A DNA stretch of 64,000 bases, taken from NCBI RefSeq assembly GCF_003666015.1, contig NZ_QPLT01000004.1:1-64000 (forward strand), given 5' to 3'. A model generated the notes under the pieces. That model did no database searches, was not told the origin of the DNA, and saw only the letters and a list, made by a program, of their open reading frames with translations. This document shows, in pieces, positions 20,998-29,846 of this stretch. Each line of letters starts with the position of its first letter. The stretch's first letter is position 1. This stretch comes from Halorubrum sp. Atlit-26R. Lineage in GTDB: Archaea > Halobacteriota > Halobacteria > Halobacteriales > Haloferacaceae. A program made the position numbers and the translations under genes.

Positions 20998-21046
20998 TTC
21001 ATTATATTCTGAAAGGGGCGGGTGACAGTCGCAGCGTCCGCTCGCC

Positions 21047-21919
21047 TCAGCGCCCGCCGAACAGCCGCTCGCGGAGCGACCGCGGCGTGGGGCGCTCCGC
21101 GAGCAACACCGGCGTGTCGAGAGCCTCGACGGTCGCGAACGCGAGCGACCCGCGGACGATCCGGGAGAGGAGGCCGCGCTCCGTGGCGCCGACGATCACG
21201 AGGTCGTACCCCTCGCCGACGCGACCGATCGCCGCCTCGACGTCGCCGGTCTCGACGCGCAGGTCGGCGTCCCCGAGGCCGTGGCCGTCGGCCCAGCCCG
21301 CGAGGAACTCGCGCCCCGACGCCTCGTCGCCCTCGTCGACGACGTGGAGCAGCGACACGTCCGCGCCGCTGACGTCCCGGAGCGCCAGCGCGACCTCGGC
21401 CGAGAGGTCGGAGGAAGGGCCGCCCGCCGTCGGCACGAGCACGTCAGAGAGGTTCAGCTGCTGACCGTCCAACACGAGGAAGTCGCAGGGGAGGTCGCGG
21501 GCGAGCTCGTCGAGCGAGCCCTCGACGCGCCCGCCGGCGAACCGCGCTCCGCCGTAGCCCATCACGACGGCGTCGGCGTCGTTCCGCCGCGCGGCGTCGA
21601 ACACCTCCTCGATCCCGCGGTGCGAGAGGACCGTCTTCGTCGCGACCGGCGCGTCGAATCCCTCTGCGTCGTCGACGGCGGCCGAGAGCAGCTCCGCGGA
21701 GGACTCGTCGAGCTTCGCCCTGTTCTCCGCGGCCTTCTCTAACGACGTCTGGTCGGGGACGGTGACGACGTGGACCGCGAGGAGGCGGCCCCCCCTATGC
21801 TCGGCCAAGGCGCCGGCGAGCGCGACGAGCGCCGCCTCGGTCCGCGGGTTCGAAAGCGCGACCATGACCGTCGGTCGTCCCCCGCTGCCCGGCGTCGGTC
21901 GGTCGTCGGTCGGAGCCAT
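21047..21919 (-). CDS. Tandem UspA-domain protein
   Basis: The 290-residue protein contains two universal stress protein domains. The first (about 17-150) begins TVMVALSNPRTEAALVALAG and ends VVMGYGGARFAGGRVEGS; the second (about 158-280) has DVLVPTAGGPSSDLSAEVAL and VIVGATERGLLSRIVRGS, close to the ATP-binding G-2x-G-9x-G pattern. It is the third gene of a probable operon trkH-uspA-uspA. In related potassium transport systems UspA domains bind nucleotides and act on the transporter; a similar role here is inference. Confidence 0.8.
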   Translation of the reverse strand: MAPTDDRPTPGSGGRPTVMVALSNPRTEAALVALAGALAEHRGGRLLAVHVVTVPDQTSLEKAAENRAKLDESSAELLSAAVDDAEGFDAPVATKTVLSHRGIEEVFDAARRNDADAVVMGYGGARFAGGRVEGSLDELARDLPCDFLVLDGQQLNLSDVLVPTAGGPSSDLSAEVALALRDVSGADVSLLHVVDEGDEASGREFLAGWADGHGLGDADLRVETGDVEAAIGRVGEGYDLVIVGATERGLLSRIVRGSLAFATVEALDTPVLLAERPTPRSLRERLFGGR

Positions 21920-21975
21920 CGGTCGGGCCCCGAGTCAGCGCCCGTCTGAGCCGGCCCCACGAGGGCGGCGACGGC

Positions 21976-22425
21976 TCATTCGTCCGAATCCGCGCGGGGG
22001 AGCGCGACCACCGGCACCGGCGCGTCGGTCGCGAGCTCGGTCGACAGGTCGCCCGAGAGCAGTTGGACGAGCCGGTTCCCGCCGCGCGGCCGGTAGGCGA
22101 TCGCGCTCGCGTCCTCCTCCGCCGCGGCGTCGAAGATCGCCTCGACCACGTCGCGTGCGTACGCGGTGTGTTCGCCCGCGTCCGGGAACACCGTCCGGAC
22201 CGCCGCGTACGACTCGGCCGCGAGCTCCTCCGACTGCTCGACCGGGGTCTTGTCCGGGACGCCCTCGCCCTTCTCGACGACGTGGAGCGCGGTCACGCGC
22301 CCGGTCTCGTACGGTTCGAGCGCCCGCGCCGTCGCCAGCGCGTCCTCCTCGTTCGCGACCGGGAGGAGCACGTGAGCGAGCAGGTCCCGACCGCCGGTGT
22401 CGTCTGTCTCGTCGGTTCCGTTCAT
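21976..22425 (-). CDS. UspA-domain protein
   Basis: The 149-residue protein is a single UspA domain with a short acidic N-terminal extension. The first strand is DLLAHVLLPVANEEDALATA; the C-terminal part has AIAYRPRGGNRLVQLLSGD, the nucleotide-binding loop, and DAPVPVVALPR as the final strand. The TTTAA of the sequence CTTAAACGGC about 25 nt upstream could be its own promoter. It lies between trkH and the tandem UspA gene in the same direction. Confidence 0.78.
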   Translation of the reverse strand: MNGTDETDDTGGRDLLAHVLLPVANEEDALATARALEPYETGRVTALHVVEKGEGVPDKTPVEQSEELAAESYAAVRTVFPDAGEHTAYARDVVEAIFDAAAEEDASAIAYRPRGGNRLVQLLSGDLSTELATDAPVPVVALPRADSDE

Positions 22426-22495
22426 ACGAGGTACTACGCCCGCCGCCGTTTAAGAAGGTGCCTCCCGCGACCGGGTCCGTAACACGGGCGCCCGC

Positions 22496-24034
22496 TCACC
22501 GCTCGTCGACGCCCGCGACGAACAGCGCGAGCACGGGGACGATCTCCAGCCGCCCGATCCACATCAGCCCGATCATCAGCAGCTTCGTCGCGTTCGGCAG
22601 GAACTCGTAGCTCCCGAAGGGCCCGAGCGGCCCGAGCCCCGGCCCGATGTTCCCGATGGTCGCGAGCGACGCCGCGAACGCCTGCGTCCCGGTGAGGCCC
22701 TCCCCGACCCGCGTCGTGTCGAGTTCGATGAACACCGCGGAGAGCGCGAACACGAGGAAGTACAGCAGCGTGAACACGAGGATGCCGCGGATCACGTCCT
22801 CGTCGACGACCTCGCCGCCGAGCCGCACCGGCCGGACGACGTCGGGGTTCGCCGTGGTGTACAGCTCGCGGTACAGCACCTTCAACAGGATGAGCCACCG
22901 GATGACCTTGATCCCGCCCCCGGTCGAGCCCGCGGAGCCGCCGACGAACATCACGAACAGCAGGAAGAACTTGGTCTGGGTGTCCCACTCCGCGAAGTTC
23001 GCGGTCGCGAACCCAGTCGAGTTCAAAAGCGACGCGATCTGGAAGGCACCGTGTCTGAGCGCGCTCTCTGTCACGCCCTCCGTAACCCCGCCGATACCCG
23101 TCTCGGGCGCGCCGCCGTAGAACAGCCCGACCGCGAGCACCGCGGCGAACCCGGTCACCAGCCCGAGGTACATGCGGAACTCGGTGTTTCCGAACATCTC
23201 TCGCGGGTCGTCGCGCAGCACGTACCAGAACAGCGCGAAGTTCACCCCGGCGATCACCATGAACGGGACGAACACCCACTGGACGACGGGCGAGAACGCC
23301 GCGATGCTCTCCGCCTGCGGGGAGAATCCTCCCGTCGGCAGCGTCGAGAAGCCGTGGGCGATCGCGTTGTACAGGTCCATGCTCGGCGCGAGCGGCGTGA
23401 GGCCGAGGCCGAACAGGATCGCGATCAGCGCGGCCGTGAACCCGGCGTAGATGAGCCAGAGCGCCCGCGCCGTCTCCGCGATCCGCGGCGTGAGCTTCTG
23501 GAGGCCCGGCCCCGGCGCCTCAGATTTCATCAGTTCCGCGCCGTTCACGGCGAGTTGGGGCAGGATCGCGACCATCAGCACGATGATCCCCATCCCGCCG
23601 AGCCACTGGGTGAGCTGCCGCCACATCAACACGGCGTGCGAGTGCCGCTCGAAGCTGATCTCCGCGGTCGCGGTCGCCCCGGTCGTGGTGAAGCCGCTCA
23701 TCGACTCGAACAGCGCGTTCACCGGGTGTCCGAGCGCGGAGGGGGTACCGTAGCCCGCGATGACGTACGGGATCGCGCCGACGACCGCGGCCATGAGCCA
23801 CGCCAGCGAGACGACCGCCAGCGCGTCTCTGGGGCCGAGGTCCGGTTCGTCGTCGAGCCGTTCCATTCCCGCGCCGACCGCGACCGCGATCGTCATCGAG
23901 ACCGCGAACGTGAGCGCGTCCTCCCCGTAGATCAGCGCCACGACGAGCGGGACGCTCATCGACGCGGAGAGGAGCTTCACGATAGTCCCGGTGTAGCTGA
24001 GCGTCGCTCGTACGTCGACCGTCGTTCGTGTCAC
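22496..24034 (-). CDS. trkH: TrkH family potassium uptake protein (first copy)
   Basis: The 512-residue membrane protein has the four-repeat M1-P-M2 layout of TrkH/KtrB. P-loop sequences can be seen: SMSGFTTTGATATAE, FSTLPTGGFSPQ, LNSTGFATANF and ATIGNIGPGLGPLG. The flexible glycine-rich loop is GGSAGSTGGGIKVIRW. It starts at GTG 24034. Two UspA genes follow closely, probably in one transcript. No TrkA gene is adjacent, so it may use the TrkA encoded 2-3 kb upstream or the UspA proteins. Confidence 0.88.
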   Translation of the reverse strand: MTRTTVDVRATLSYTGTIVKLLSASMSVPLVVALIYGEDALTFAVSMTIAVAVGAGMERLDDEPDLGPRDALAVVSLAWLMAAVVGAIPYVIAGYGTPSALGHPVNALFESMSGFTTTGATATAEISFERHSHAVLMWRQLTQWLGGMGIIVLMVAILPQLAVNGAELMKSEAPGPGLQKLTPRIAETARALWLIYAGFTAALIAILFGLGLTPLAPSMDLYNAIAHGFSTLPTGGFSPQAESIAAFSPVVQWVFVPFMVIAGVNFALFWYVLRDDPREMFGNTEFRMYLGLVTGFAAVLAVGLFYGGAPETGIGGVTEGVTESALRHGAFQIASLLNSTGFATANFAEWDTQTKFFLLFVMFVGGSAGSTGGGIKVIRWLILLKVLYRELYTTANPDVVRPVRLGGEVVDEDVIRGILVFTLLYFLVFALSAVFIELDTTRVGEGLTGTQAFAASLATIGNIGPGLGPLGPFGSYEFLPNATKLLMIGLMWIGRLEIVPVLALFVAGVDER

Positions 24035-24133
24035 GAGTGTCCCTCAGAGGTTCCGATGTGCGTCGTAGCTTTCCGATGCGATAAGAAGCCGTCGGTAGGG
24101 GTCCGTGGATTCTTAAAAATCGTAAAAGACGGT

Positions 24134-24365
24134 GCGGTGGCGCGTGCCAGTGAGCGGCCGACAGGCCGCGAACCGCACGCGCGAGGGAGTCGATGGTCCG
24201 GAGCGAAGCGGAGGACCATCGACGAGGCTGGGGAGGCGTGAGGTGCGGTCGCCGTGCGGGGGTGGGACTCAAAGGGGCAGCCGGGAGGACGCCGCAGACG
24301 ACGTAAGCACCGCAGCGAGCAACGCGAGCGAGGAGCGCAGCGAGTGTGCGGCGTCCTCCCGGCTG
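24134..24365 (+). ncRNA. Structured repeat, copy C, core (candidate RNA)
   Basis: Begins with GCGGTGGCGCGTGCC. The first stem (GCGCGTGC/GCACGCGC) encloses GCGGCC/GGCCGC. The second hairpin is perfect over 11 bp (GTCGATGGTCC/GGACCATCGAC). After the conserved GGGACTCAAAGGGGCAG block, the long hairpin has 19-bp arms at 24278-24296 and 24347-24365. Seven or eight of its 19 positions differ from copy B, and the partner always differs to match. An AT-rich TTCTTAAAAAT lies upstream at 24110-24120. It is divergent from trkH and lies between the two trkH genes. Confidence 0.75.
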
Positions 24366-24520
24366 GGGCTTTGGAGGTGTTGGCGATCGATGAGCAGTTT
24401 ATAAACTGTAGTGTCGTACAGCCGAGCGGCTGGGGCTTTGAAAATTGCCACCACAGAGCCGTCAGCAACTCATAAACCGCCAACAGCAGCACGGCTCGAT
24501 TATTTATAAACGACCACTCC
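24361..24520 (+). repeat. Degenerate tandem array of copy C
   Basis: Unit starts are at 24361 and 24428, a spacing of 67 bp rather than 57, because a linker containing GTCGTACAGCCG was inserted after the TTTATAAAC box. The same kind of linker occurs in copy D. A third, decayed unit (CACGGCTCG, then ATTTATAAACGACC) ends the array near 24515. The remaining 125 bp to the trkH stop show AT-rich sequence without a gene. Confidence 0.7.
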
Positions 24521-24644
24521 ACAACTGTGTGATACCTACTCCCGGCATCGATCGCCTACAAGGCATTCGGTTTGAGAATCCAATTTAAAAATGAAGTTAT
24601 ATCGACGCCGACTCCGTCGCTCGAAACTCGGCCGCCGAGGGATG

Positions 24645-26147
24645 CTACGACGTCCAGAACGCCTTCGTGAACAGCACGAGGACGGGGATGATCTCGATCC
24701 GGCCGATCCACATCAGGACGACCATCACGGCGCGGGTGCTCAGCGGGAACGTCGCGAACGTCCCGTACGGACCCGCGTCGCCGAACGCCGGCCCGATGTT
24801 GAGGAACGTGGTCGCCGCGGCGCCGAGCGCCTCGAACTCCGTCACGGTGGCGTTCCCTCGCTCGGCGTCGACGACGATGACGATGGCGAGCAGAAAGAAG
24901 ATCACGATGCTGAGGAGGAGGTACGCGTAGATGTCGCGGATCGCGCCCTCGTCGATCGGCTTCCCCGAGATCCGGACCGGCCGGACGGACTCCGGGTGGA
25001 TCGCGGTGTAGAGGTTCCGGCGGAACGACTTCAGCGCGACCAGCCACCGCAGCGACTTGATCGAGCAGGTGGTCGACCCGACCATTCCCCCGACGAACAT
25101 CCCCATGAACAGCATGTGCTTCGCGGCGGGCGCCCACTGCACGTAATCGGTGCTGGCGTACCCCGTCGTCGTCACGATGGAGGCGACGTTGAACACGGCG
25201 TGACGCACCGTTCCCTCGGCGCCGAAGGTCGTGCTGGGGTCGAGGAACAGGCCGAGCGCGACGACCGACGCGAGCGTCCCCATCGCGCCGAGGTAGAAGT
25301 GGAACTCCTCGTTTCGCAGCAGGCGCATCGGCTCGCCGTTGATGGCGAAGTAGATGAGCACGAAGCTGGTCGAGCCGATCACCATGAACGGGACGACCGC
25401 CCACTGGATGAGCGGGTGGAACGCGCCGACCGAGAGCGGCTCCGGCGAGAACCCGGCGGTCGCGACCGACGTGAACGCGTGGGCGACCGCGTTGTACAGG
25501 TCCATCTGCGGGTCGACGGCGAGCCCGAGCAGGAAGTAGACGGCGATCGCGAGCCCCGTGAGCCCGAAGTAGATCCCCCAGATCAGCTGCGCGGTCTGCG
25601 AGATCTTCGGCGTGAGCTTGTTGACGTCCTGCGTCTGCGACTCCGACTCCATCAGCTGCGCGCCACCCACCCCGATCTCGGAGAGGACCGCGGTCGCCAA
25701 GATCAGGATCCCCAGTCCGCCGAGCCACTGGATCACCTGCCGCCACATCATGACGGACTTCGCGTGGAGCGAGAAGTCGCGCAACACGGTCGCGCCGGTC
25801 GTCGTCAGCCCGCTCATCGCCTCGAACATGGCGTTCACCGGGTGCGCGACGGTGCCCACGCCCGCGACGACGAACGGGATCGCGCCGACCGCGGCGACGA
25901 GGAACCAGATCAGCGCCACCGCGAGGAACGCCTCCCGGGGCCCGAGGTTGACCGACGGGTCCTGGACCGACCGGAACGCCGCGCCGAGCGCGAGCGAGAC
26001 GGCGATCGCCGCGACGAAGGGCAGCGGCGATTCCCCGTAGTAGAGCGCGATGAGGAGGGGGAAGGACAGGGGAACGGAGAGCGCGGCGAGGACGTCGCCG
26101 GTGAGCCCCACGCTCGCCCGCCACCCGACTCGGATCTTGGTGTTCAC
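24645..26147 (-). CDS. trkH: TrkH family potassium uptake protein (second copy)
   Basis: The 500-residue protein has the same four-repeat potassium channel layout as the first copy. P-loops include MSGLTTTGATVLRD, FTSVATAGFSPEP, VTTTGYASTDY and LNIGPAFGDAGPYG. In the flexible intramembrane loop the usual glycines are replaced: GGMVGSTTCSIKSLRW against GGSAGSTGGGIKVIRW in the paralogue. This loop governs gating in TrkH structures, so regulation could differ. trkA ends 7 bp upstream, so the two are cotranscribed as one uptake system. Confidence 0.88.
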   Translation of the reverse strand: MNTKIRVGWRASVGLTGDVLAALSVPLSFPLLIALYYGESPLPFVAAIAVSLALGAAFRSVQDPSVNLGPREAFLAVALIWFLVAAVGAIPFVVAGVGTVAHPVNAMFEAMSGLTTTGATVLRDFSLHAKSVMMWRQVIQWLGGLGILILATAVLSEIGVGGAQLMESESQTQDVNKLTPKISQTAQLIWGIYFGLTGLAIAVYFLLGLAVDPQMDLYNAVAHAFTSVATAGFSPEPLSVGAFHPLIQWAVVPFMVIGSTSFVLIYFAINGEPMRLLRNEEFHFYLGAMGTLASVVALGLFLDPSTTFGAEGTVRHAVFNVASIVTTTGYASTDYVQWAPAAKHMLFMGMFVGGMVGSTTCSIKSLRWLVALKSFRRNLYTAIHPESVRPVRISGKPIDEGAIRDIYAYLLLSIVIFFLLAIVIVVDAERGNATVTEFEALGAAATTFLNIGPAFGDAGPYGTFATFPLSTRAVMVVLMWIGRIEIIPVLVLFTKAFWTS

Positions 26148-26154
26148 GAGTTTC

Positions 26155-27492
26155 TCAGGCCATCGACGCGATCTCGCCCACCGACTCCGACTCCACGAGG
26201 AGGATCACGTGGTCGCCCGCTTGAAGCACGGTGTCCCCGCGGGGGGTGACCAGCCGGTGGTCGCGCGTGATCGCGCCGATGACGAACCGCGCCTCGCTCT
26301 CGGCGACGACCTCCGAGATGGGTCGCCCGACGAGCCCGCACCCCTCGGTGAGTTCGAGCTCTAAGACCTCCGCCTGATCGTTTTCCAGCACCGCGATGTT
26401 CTCCGCGACGCTCTCGTAGGTGAACCGGGTGATCTCCTCGGCGGTCACGGTGCGGGGGTTGATCGCGATATCGATGCCGATCTCCTCGAAGACGGTGACG
26501 TAGTCCGGGCTGTCGACGACGGCGATCACGCGGTCGACGCCGAGGCGCTTGGCGAGCACGGAGATGAGGAGGTTCTTCTCGTCCGAGCGGAGCGCGGTGA
26601 CGACGATGTCGGCCTCGTCGACGTGCTCCCGGGAGAGGAACTCGGTGTCGGTGGCGTCGTGTTCCATCACGACGGTGTTCGGGAGGTTCTCCGCGAGCCA
26701 CCGCGCGCGGTCGGCGTCCCGCTCTATCAGCCGCGGCTTGAAGTCGCGCTCCTCCAGCAGTCGGGCGGTCTGATACCCGATCTCGCTGCCGCCGACGACG
26801 ACGATCTCGTCGGCCCGGTCGGGGGTCGTCTCGGGCGCCACGTCGGTCGCGAACGACTGGACGCTCTCTGGGCTCCCGATCACCACCGCGCGGTCGCCGA
26901 CGGCGATGTCGGTGTCCCCGCGCGGGATGGTCATCTCGCCGTCCCGGAACAGCCCGACGAACGTGAGCGACTCGAAGCGGTCGGCCTCCGAGACGGTCTG
27001 TCCGGCGACGGGGCTCCCCTCCGCGATCTCGAACTCCGCCATCTGGACGAGGCCGCCGGCGAACGGGTCGACGTCGACCGCGGCCGGGAGGCCGATGACG
27101 CGGACGATGTTCTCAGCGGTCAGGAGGTCGGTACACACCATGAAGTCGACGCCGAAGGCGCCCTCGTTGCCCTGCCAGGTGCGGAGGAAGTCGGTGCTTT
27201 TCACGCGGGCGATCGTGAACCCGTCGCCGAGCGTCTTCGCGGTGCCGCAGGCGACGAGGTTCGTCTGGTCGTCGTCGGTACAGGCGATGACCATGTCCGC
27301 GCGGTCGACCTCGGCTGCCGACTGGATCTCCGCGGACGTGCCGTCGCCGGCGATGGTGAGCACGTCGAGTTCGTACTTGAGCTGCTCCGCCCGGTCCGGG
27401 TCGACGTCGACGACGACGACCTCGTGGTCCGACGCGAGACTCGCGGCGATGCTCGTCCCGACCTCGCCGGCCCCGATGACGACCACGTGCAT
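26155..27492 (-). CDS. trkA: Trk potassium system regulatory subunit TrkA
   Basis: The 445-residue cytoplasmic protein has two RCK modules. The first begins MHVVVIGAGEVGTSIAASLA with an NAD-binding glycine motif and an aspartate at the end of the second strand (VVVDVD). The second begins near residue 225 with EIVVVGGSEIGYQTARLLEE. RCK_C domains follow each (about 135-215 and 365-445). It gates TrkH in response to bound nucleotide. ATG 27492 is preferred to GTG 27498 because it matches the family N-terminus. It is directly upstream of the second trkH. Confidence 0.88.
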   Translation of the reverse strand: MHVVVIGAGEVGTSIAASLASDHEVVVVDVDPDRAEQLKYELDVLTIAGDGTSAEIQSAAEVDRADMVIACTDDDQTNLVACGTAKTLGDGFTIARVKSTDFLRTWQGNEGAFGVDFMVCTDLLTAENIVRVIGLPAAVDVDPFAGGLVQMAEFEIAEGSPVAGQTVSEADRFESLTFVGLFRDGEMTIPRGDTDIAVGDRAVVIGSPESVQSFATDVAPETTPDRADEIVVVGGSEIGYQTARLLEERDFKPRLIERDADRARWLAENLPNTVVMEHDATDTEFLSREHVDEADIVVTALRSDEKNLLISVLAKRLGVDRVIAVVDSPDYVTVFEEIGIDIAINPRTVTAEEITRFTYESVAENIAVLENDQAEVLELELTEGCGLVGRPISEVVAESEARFVIGAITRDHRLVTPRGDTVLQAGDHVILLVESESVGEIASMA

Positions 27493-27597
27493 GGGCACAC
27501 CCAGTTACCGAGCCCTCAAGTTCGTTACTATCGCCGCACGGACGACGCGGGCCGCGTCGGGGCGGCCGACGGCTCGCCGTCGGGCGCGGCCGATTCG

Positions 27598-28491
27598 TCA
27601 GTCGCCCCCGCCGAACGAGGACGGGTCCGTCCACTCGTTCCGTCCCGAGACGGTGCGCTGCGGGAACGGGATCGAGATGCCCTCCTCGTCGAAGCGCCCC
27701 TTAACGGCCTTCACGTAGTCGGCTCGGGCCTTCACGAAGTCGGCGCGCGAGGGGTCGTCGATCCAGATCCGCGACTGGAGGCCGACGTAGGAGTCGGCCA
27801 GCTCCGTGAGCCGGACCGAGGGCGCGGGGTCGGCTAAGATCGCGTCGCTCTTCTCGGCCTCCTCGACGATGATGTCCGTCGCCTTCTCGACGTCGTCCTC
27901 GTAGTCGATCCCGAAGACGAACTTCAGGCGCAGCGTCTTCTTCGCGACCGGGTTCTTCACCACGTCGCTCGTCAGGGCGTGGTTCGGCACCGTGAGCAGC
28001 TCGTTGTCGAACGTGCGGACGCGAGTGACCCGGAAGGAGATGTCCTCGACGACCCCCGAGTTCCCGTTCCACTCGATCCAGTCGCCGATGCGGAACGGCT
28101 TGTCCGTGTAAATGAAGACGCCCGCGACGAAGTTCTTGATCACGTCCTGTAAGGCGAAGCCGATCGCGAGCGTCGCCGCGGCCGCGATCGTCGCCAGCGA
28201 GCGCAGGAACCCCTGATAGCCCGCCGCGCCGAACGCGACCGTGACGCCCGCGAACAGCACGAGGAACGCCACGATCTTCTGGAGCGGACGCCGCGCGTGC
28301 TCGTCGAGCCCCTGCCTGTCGAACACCCGGCGGAGGAGCGACGTGATGACCGATTTATAAATGACGTACGTCGCGACGACGACGACGAGGAAGATCGCGG
28401 CGTCGACGACGATCCCGGTCACCGGGCCGAGGTACGGTTCCAGCGTCCCCGCGACGGCGACGGGACCGGCGGCCCCCGCGAGGGCGCTCAT
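27598..28491 (-). CDS. mscS: MscS-type mechanosensitive channel
   Basis: The 297-residue protein has three membrane spans in the first 120 residues. The pore helix is ATLAIGFALQDVIKNFVAG, followed by the beta domain (IGDWIEWNGNSGVVEDISFRVTRVRT) and VPNHALTSDVVKNP, both typical of MscS. It opens under membrane tension to release solutes on hypo-osmotic shock. Its ATG overlaps the stop of the YhbY gene by one base. The position next to the Trk genes suits osmotic adjustment. Confidence 0.85.
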   Translation of the reverse strand: MSALAGAAGPVAVAGTLEPYLGPVTGIVVDAAIFLVVVVATYVIYKSVITSLLRRVFDRQGLDEHARRPLQKIVAFLVLFAGVTVAFGAAGYQGFLRSLATIAAAATLAIGFALQDVIKNFVAGVFIYTDKPFRIGDWIEWNGNSGVVEDISFRVTRVRTFDNELLTVPNHALTSDVVKNPVAKKTLRLKFVFGIDYEDDVEKATDIIVEEAEKSDAILADPAPSVRLTELADSYVGLQSRIWIDDPSRADFVKARADYVKAVKGRFDEEGISIPFPQRTVSGRNEWTDPSSFGGGD

Positions 28492-28736
28492 CAGTGGAGT
28501 ACCGCCGTGTTCCCGCGGGTCTCGATCAGGTCGGCGTCGACCGCCTCGGCGAGCTCCGCCGCGAGCTCGTCGGTCGTGGTCCCGCCGCGGGCCGCCCGCA
28601 GGAACTTCACCTTCACCAGCTTGCGGTCGTCGAGCTGGTCGGCTAACTCGTCGACGACCGAGTCGATACCGTGCTTCCCGACCCAGACGGTGACGTCGAG
28701 GTCGTGCGCCTCCTTTCGGAGCTCTTGGTCGCTCAT
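28491..28736 (-). CDS. YhbY/CRM-domain RNA-binding protein
   Basis: The 81-residue protein is a single CRM domain, with the GxxG loop in VWVGKHGIDSVVDELADQL and the strand LVKVKFLRAARGG. Bacterial YhbY binds the pre-50S ribosomal subunit, so a role in ribosome assembly is likely. Its stop shares a base with the start of the mscS gene. Confidence 0.82.
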   Translation of the reverse strand: MSDQELRKEAHDLDVTVWVGKHGIDSVVDELADQLDDRKLVKVKFLRAARGGTTTDELAAELAEAVDADLIETRGNTAVLH

Positions 28737-28817
28737 ACGCGGTCGAGTCGGCCGCGCGCATTGAAGCTTGAGGTTCGGCCGCGCCGCCGGGAGACCGCCG
28801 CGAGCCCGATCGCCGCG

Positions 28818-29261
28818 TTACCGTTCGCGCTCGGCGTCGAGCTCGCGCTCGGCGGAGGGGTTACGCTGGGCCCACTCCGCGGCGTCCTCCGGCGTCTCGG
28901 TCTCCAGCAGCCGGTCGAGCTTCCGCTCGAACTGCTCGTCGGTGAGGTCGCCGTTCGCGTACCGGGTTCGCAGCCGCTCGAGGGCGTCCGTCGTGTCGTC
29001 GGTCGCCTCGTCGCGCTCCGCCGTCTCGCCGTGTTCGCCCCACAGCGGATCGGGGTCGTACTCCTCGTAGTCGGACTCCCCGTCCTCCTCGTCGAACAGC
29101 ATCGAAACGACCGGGACGATCACGATGTACCCGAACAGCATGAACCCGAGCCACCAGTCGAACTCGAGCAGGAGGGCGGCGAGCCACGTGCCCGTCACCG
29201 TCGTGGCGGCGATGCCGCTGGCGTTGCGGCGGAACCGCTCGCGGAGGGTCTCGTCGGCCAT
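28818..29261 (-). CDS. SHOCT-domain membrane protein
   Basis: The 147-residue protein has two hydrophobic segments (about 17-34 and 36-56), an acidic linker with DYEEYDPDPLWGEHGE, and a C-terminal SHOCT motif (ALERLRTRYANGDLTDEQFE and KLDRLLET). SHOCT motifs are short oligomerisation elements found in many haloarchaeal membrane proteins; the function is unknown. It stands alone between yhbY and the next gene. Confidence 0.7.
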   Translation of the reverse strand: MADETLRERFRRNASGIAATTVTGTWLAALLLEFDWWLGFMLFGYIVIVPVVSMLFDEEDGESDYEEYDPDPLWGEHGETAERDEATDDTTDALERLRTRYANGDLTDEQFERKLDRLLETETPEDAAEWAQRNPSAERELDAERER

Positions 29262-29339
29262 CGGCGTGACGGTCTCCGTCGCGGTACAAAATCGTATCGA
29301 CGAGCGGAGGCGTCGCGCTCGGCGGGACGCGGCCGCCGC

Positions 29340-29846
29340 CTACTCCCCGGTTTCGACCGTGATCTCGTCGCGGTCGACGGCGAGCCGGAACGTCGGCACG
29401 GTGCGGTAGACGACCTCGACGACGTTCTTGCGTTCGAGGCTGCGCAGCGCCCGGCGCACCGCGTCGACCTCCGGGTCGACGTCGTACGCCTCGCGGAGGG
29501 CGTTGAGCACGCTGACGACCGACTGCGAGCGCTCGTCGGGGCCGGCGAGGACGTCCACGACCTGCGACTCCAGCTCCGGAACGCGGATCGTCTCGGGGAC
29601 ACCGCCCTTCGCGACCGCGTCGGGCTCGATCCCGGGCTCGACGTCGACGAGGTCGTTCGCCTCCGCCGTCGCGCGGATCAGGCTGTCGTCGTCGCGGTAG
29701 TAGTACTCCTTCAGGTGGTTCTCCAGGTAGCCGTGGACCTCGCTGCCGCTCTCCATCTCCCAGGCGTCCTGCAGCTCGCCGTTCTTCGTCGGCTGGAGGC
29801 GGACCACGTCCGCGAGCCGCCCGCGTTCCTCGTCGGTGAGGCTCAT
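29340..29846 (-). CDS. Conserved haloarchaeal protein next to gatA (DUF5797-like)
   Basis: The 168-residue protein has a first helix-rich part ([20 protein letters not shown], then [20 protein letters not shown]) that looks like an HTH and a second winged-helix-like part ([17 protein letters not shown] and [14 protein letters not shown]). It could bind DNA or RNA. The DUF number is from memory and uncertain. Its ATG overlaps the gatA stop by 4 bp, so it is translated together with the amidotransferase. Confidence 0.6.
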   Translation of the reverse strand: MSLTDEERGRLADVVRLQPTKNGELQDAWEMESGSEVHGYLENHLKEYYYRDDDSLIRATAEANDLVDVEPGIEPDAVAKGGVPETIRVPELESQVVDVLAGPDERSQSVVSVLNALREAYDVDPEVDAVRRALRSLERKNVVEVVYRTVPTFRLAVDRDEITVETGE

